Source: a virus. From it: 40,839 bases of DNA. The first letter of the stretch is position 1. Each line of letters opens with the position of its first letter. The notes beneath the pieces are model-generated. The model saw only the letters and a program-made list of their open reading frames with translations, searched no databases and was not told the DNA's origin. Location of the stretch: the IMG/VR virus record IMGVR_UViG_3300043429_000548, positions 1-40,839 of that record, one strand, 5' to 3'. The position numbers and the translations under genes are program-made. Shown one piece after another: positions 40,149 to 40,839 of the stretch.

Positions 40149-40839
40149 CAGGTGCTGCTCCCGATGTACATCCGGCGCGGCACAAAGCGCACAGCGGCCT
40201 TCTCGCGGTCTTCCTCAGCCGCAAGCTGCCACGCCTCGTCGTACTGCGCCTTGAGCACTTCCAAACGGGCCTCTGCGCCGGGAATCTTGAGCGCCAAGTA
40301 GTAGGCCAGCCCGGCCACCATGCAGGGAATGAACCGGAAGGGCACATCCATGGTGTTCGTGCCGTTGCCAGCGTCGTCGATCCGGCGCATGCGCCAGTAC
40401 ACGAGCTGGTAGGTCGTCGAGTTGTCCGGCACCGGCCACACCGTAAAGCGCGGGGCCGATTGCAGGCGCTCGATCCAAATCTGGATGGGACGGCCTTGGG
40501 ACAGCTTGTTGGGGATCGTGGCGTAGGTCGAGACGCTGATGCGCGTGATGGTCAGGTCCGCCTGCGTGGAGGCCGAGCCAGCACCGGTGCGGATGACGTG
40601 CTCCAGCAGGTCCACCGTGTCCGCAGGAAGGTCGTACGTGGCCTGTCCGGCAGTCAGGGTCTGCGTGCCCTGCTCGAACGTCCACATGTTGACGCCACGG
40701 TTGGCCCAGTCAGCAAACAGCAAGTTCAGCGAACGGCGAGCGGTCTTGAGATCGTAGCCGGTGCGCAGCTCCGAACCGGCACGCTCGAACGCCTCCTCGA
40801 CCAGCTCGGTCAGGTCAAGGTTGAAAACGGCGGTTCCAG
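40148..40839 (-). CDS. virion/neck protein, N-terminus beyond the window
   Basis: The frame is open from the TGA at 40148 to the last base, about 229 codons; an internal ATG at 40723 is probably not the start because the coding sequence clearly continues upstream (TAVFNLDLTELVEEAFERAG, LRTGYDLKTARRSLNLLF). Mid-part has YDLPADTVDLLEHVIRTG and the end GAEARLEVLKAQYDEAWQLA. This order is typical of neck or head-tail joining proteins in environmental podophages; exact assignment uncertain. Only the C-terminal part is in the window. Confidence 0.65.
   Translation of the reverse strand, partial: GTAVFNLDLTELVEEAFERAGSELRTGYDLKTARRSLNLLFADWANRGVNMWTFEQGTQTLTAGQATYDLPADTVDLLEHVIRTGAGSASTQADLTITRISVSTYATIPNKLSQGRPIQIWIERLQSAPRFTVWPVPDNSTTYQLVYWRMRRIDDAGNGTNTMDVPFRFIPCMVAGLAYYLALKIPGAEARLEVLKAQYDEAWQLAAEEDREKAAVRFVPRRMYIGSST

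Noticed and set aside
1-40839. tRNA genes, integrase or att sites, IS elements and T7-type phage promoters
   Set aside because: I looked for cloverleaf-like segments, tyrosine or serine recombinase motifs, terminal inverted repeats and repeated promoter-like 20-mers in the intergenic gaps and saw none that I could support.

Overview
This window is a contiguous piece of a tailed double-stranded DNA bacteriophage (Caudoviricetes), most likely a podovirus-like phage of a Gram-negative host. Support: a compact DNA-replication block, large ejection-type virion proteins, an SU10-like neck adaptor, a holin/GH24-lysozyme pair and several receptor-binding proteins. There is no integrase, tRNA, IS element or CRISPR array. 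Terminase, portal and major capsid genes must lie outside. The generally high GC, strong AAGGAG/GGAG ribosome sites and tightly overlapping genes would fit a betaproteobacterial host, but that host call is only inference.

Layout. (1) 1-11008, plus strand: early/replication module. In order: the end of an unknown gene, PolA-type DNA polymerase, three tiny genes (one with a HELTH zinc-peptidase motif), a Cas4/RecB-like PD-(D/E)XK nuclease with cysteines for an Fe-S cluster, an HNH protein, an unknown gene, an SNF2 helicase, a Gp157-like coiled-coil protein, a candidate zinc-containing ssDNA-binding protein with an acidic tail, small genes including an HTH protein, a 981-residue primase/DUF927 helicase fusion, and a final small gene. 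Many junctions are ATGA, TGATG or TAATG overlaps, so this is one translationally coupled operon. (2) 10965-40839, minus strand: late/virion module, transcribed right to left and converging on the replication module, with a 44-bp overlap of the two end genes.

In transcription order (right to left) the late module holds a truncated virion gene, a CxxC protein, two tiny basic or linker proteins, a neck adaptor, two beta-rich virion proteins, then a good intrinsic terminator (about 37682-37714). After it come a receptor-binding block (a beta-rich adhesin with a CBM-like end, a small protein, a 20-residue-repeat protein and a long tail fibre), holin and lysozyme, a neck/stabilisation-like protein, a jelly-roll-like protein, and four very large proteins of 762, 1239, 574 and 3282 residues that look like internal-virion/ejection proteins. 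The 3282-residue protein is a polyvalent protein: hydrophobic N-terminal part, about 1500 residues of coiled coil, an HExxxH peptidase-like motif, an ADP-ribosyltransferase-like domain and an LPD38-like C-terminus.

Most unusual points: the 1239-residue protein is built on 11-, 33- and 66-residue (hendecad) periodicity; the 422-residue protein carries about 17 copies of a 20-residue repeat; a GGxV...GG motif recurs in three neighbouring virion proteins; several domains sit in visibly AT-richer islands; and a hairpin lies between a Shine-Dalgarno-like site and its start codon at 7458-7493.
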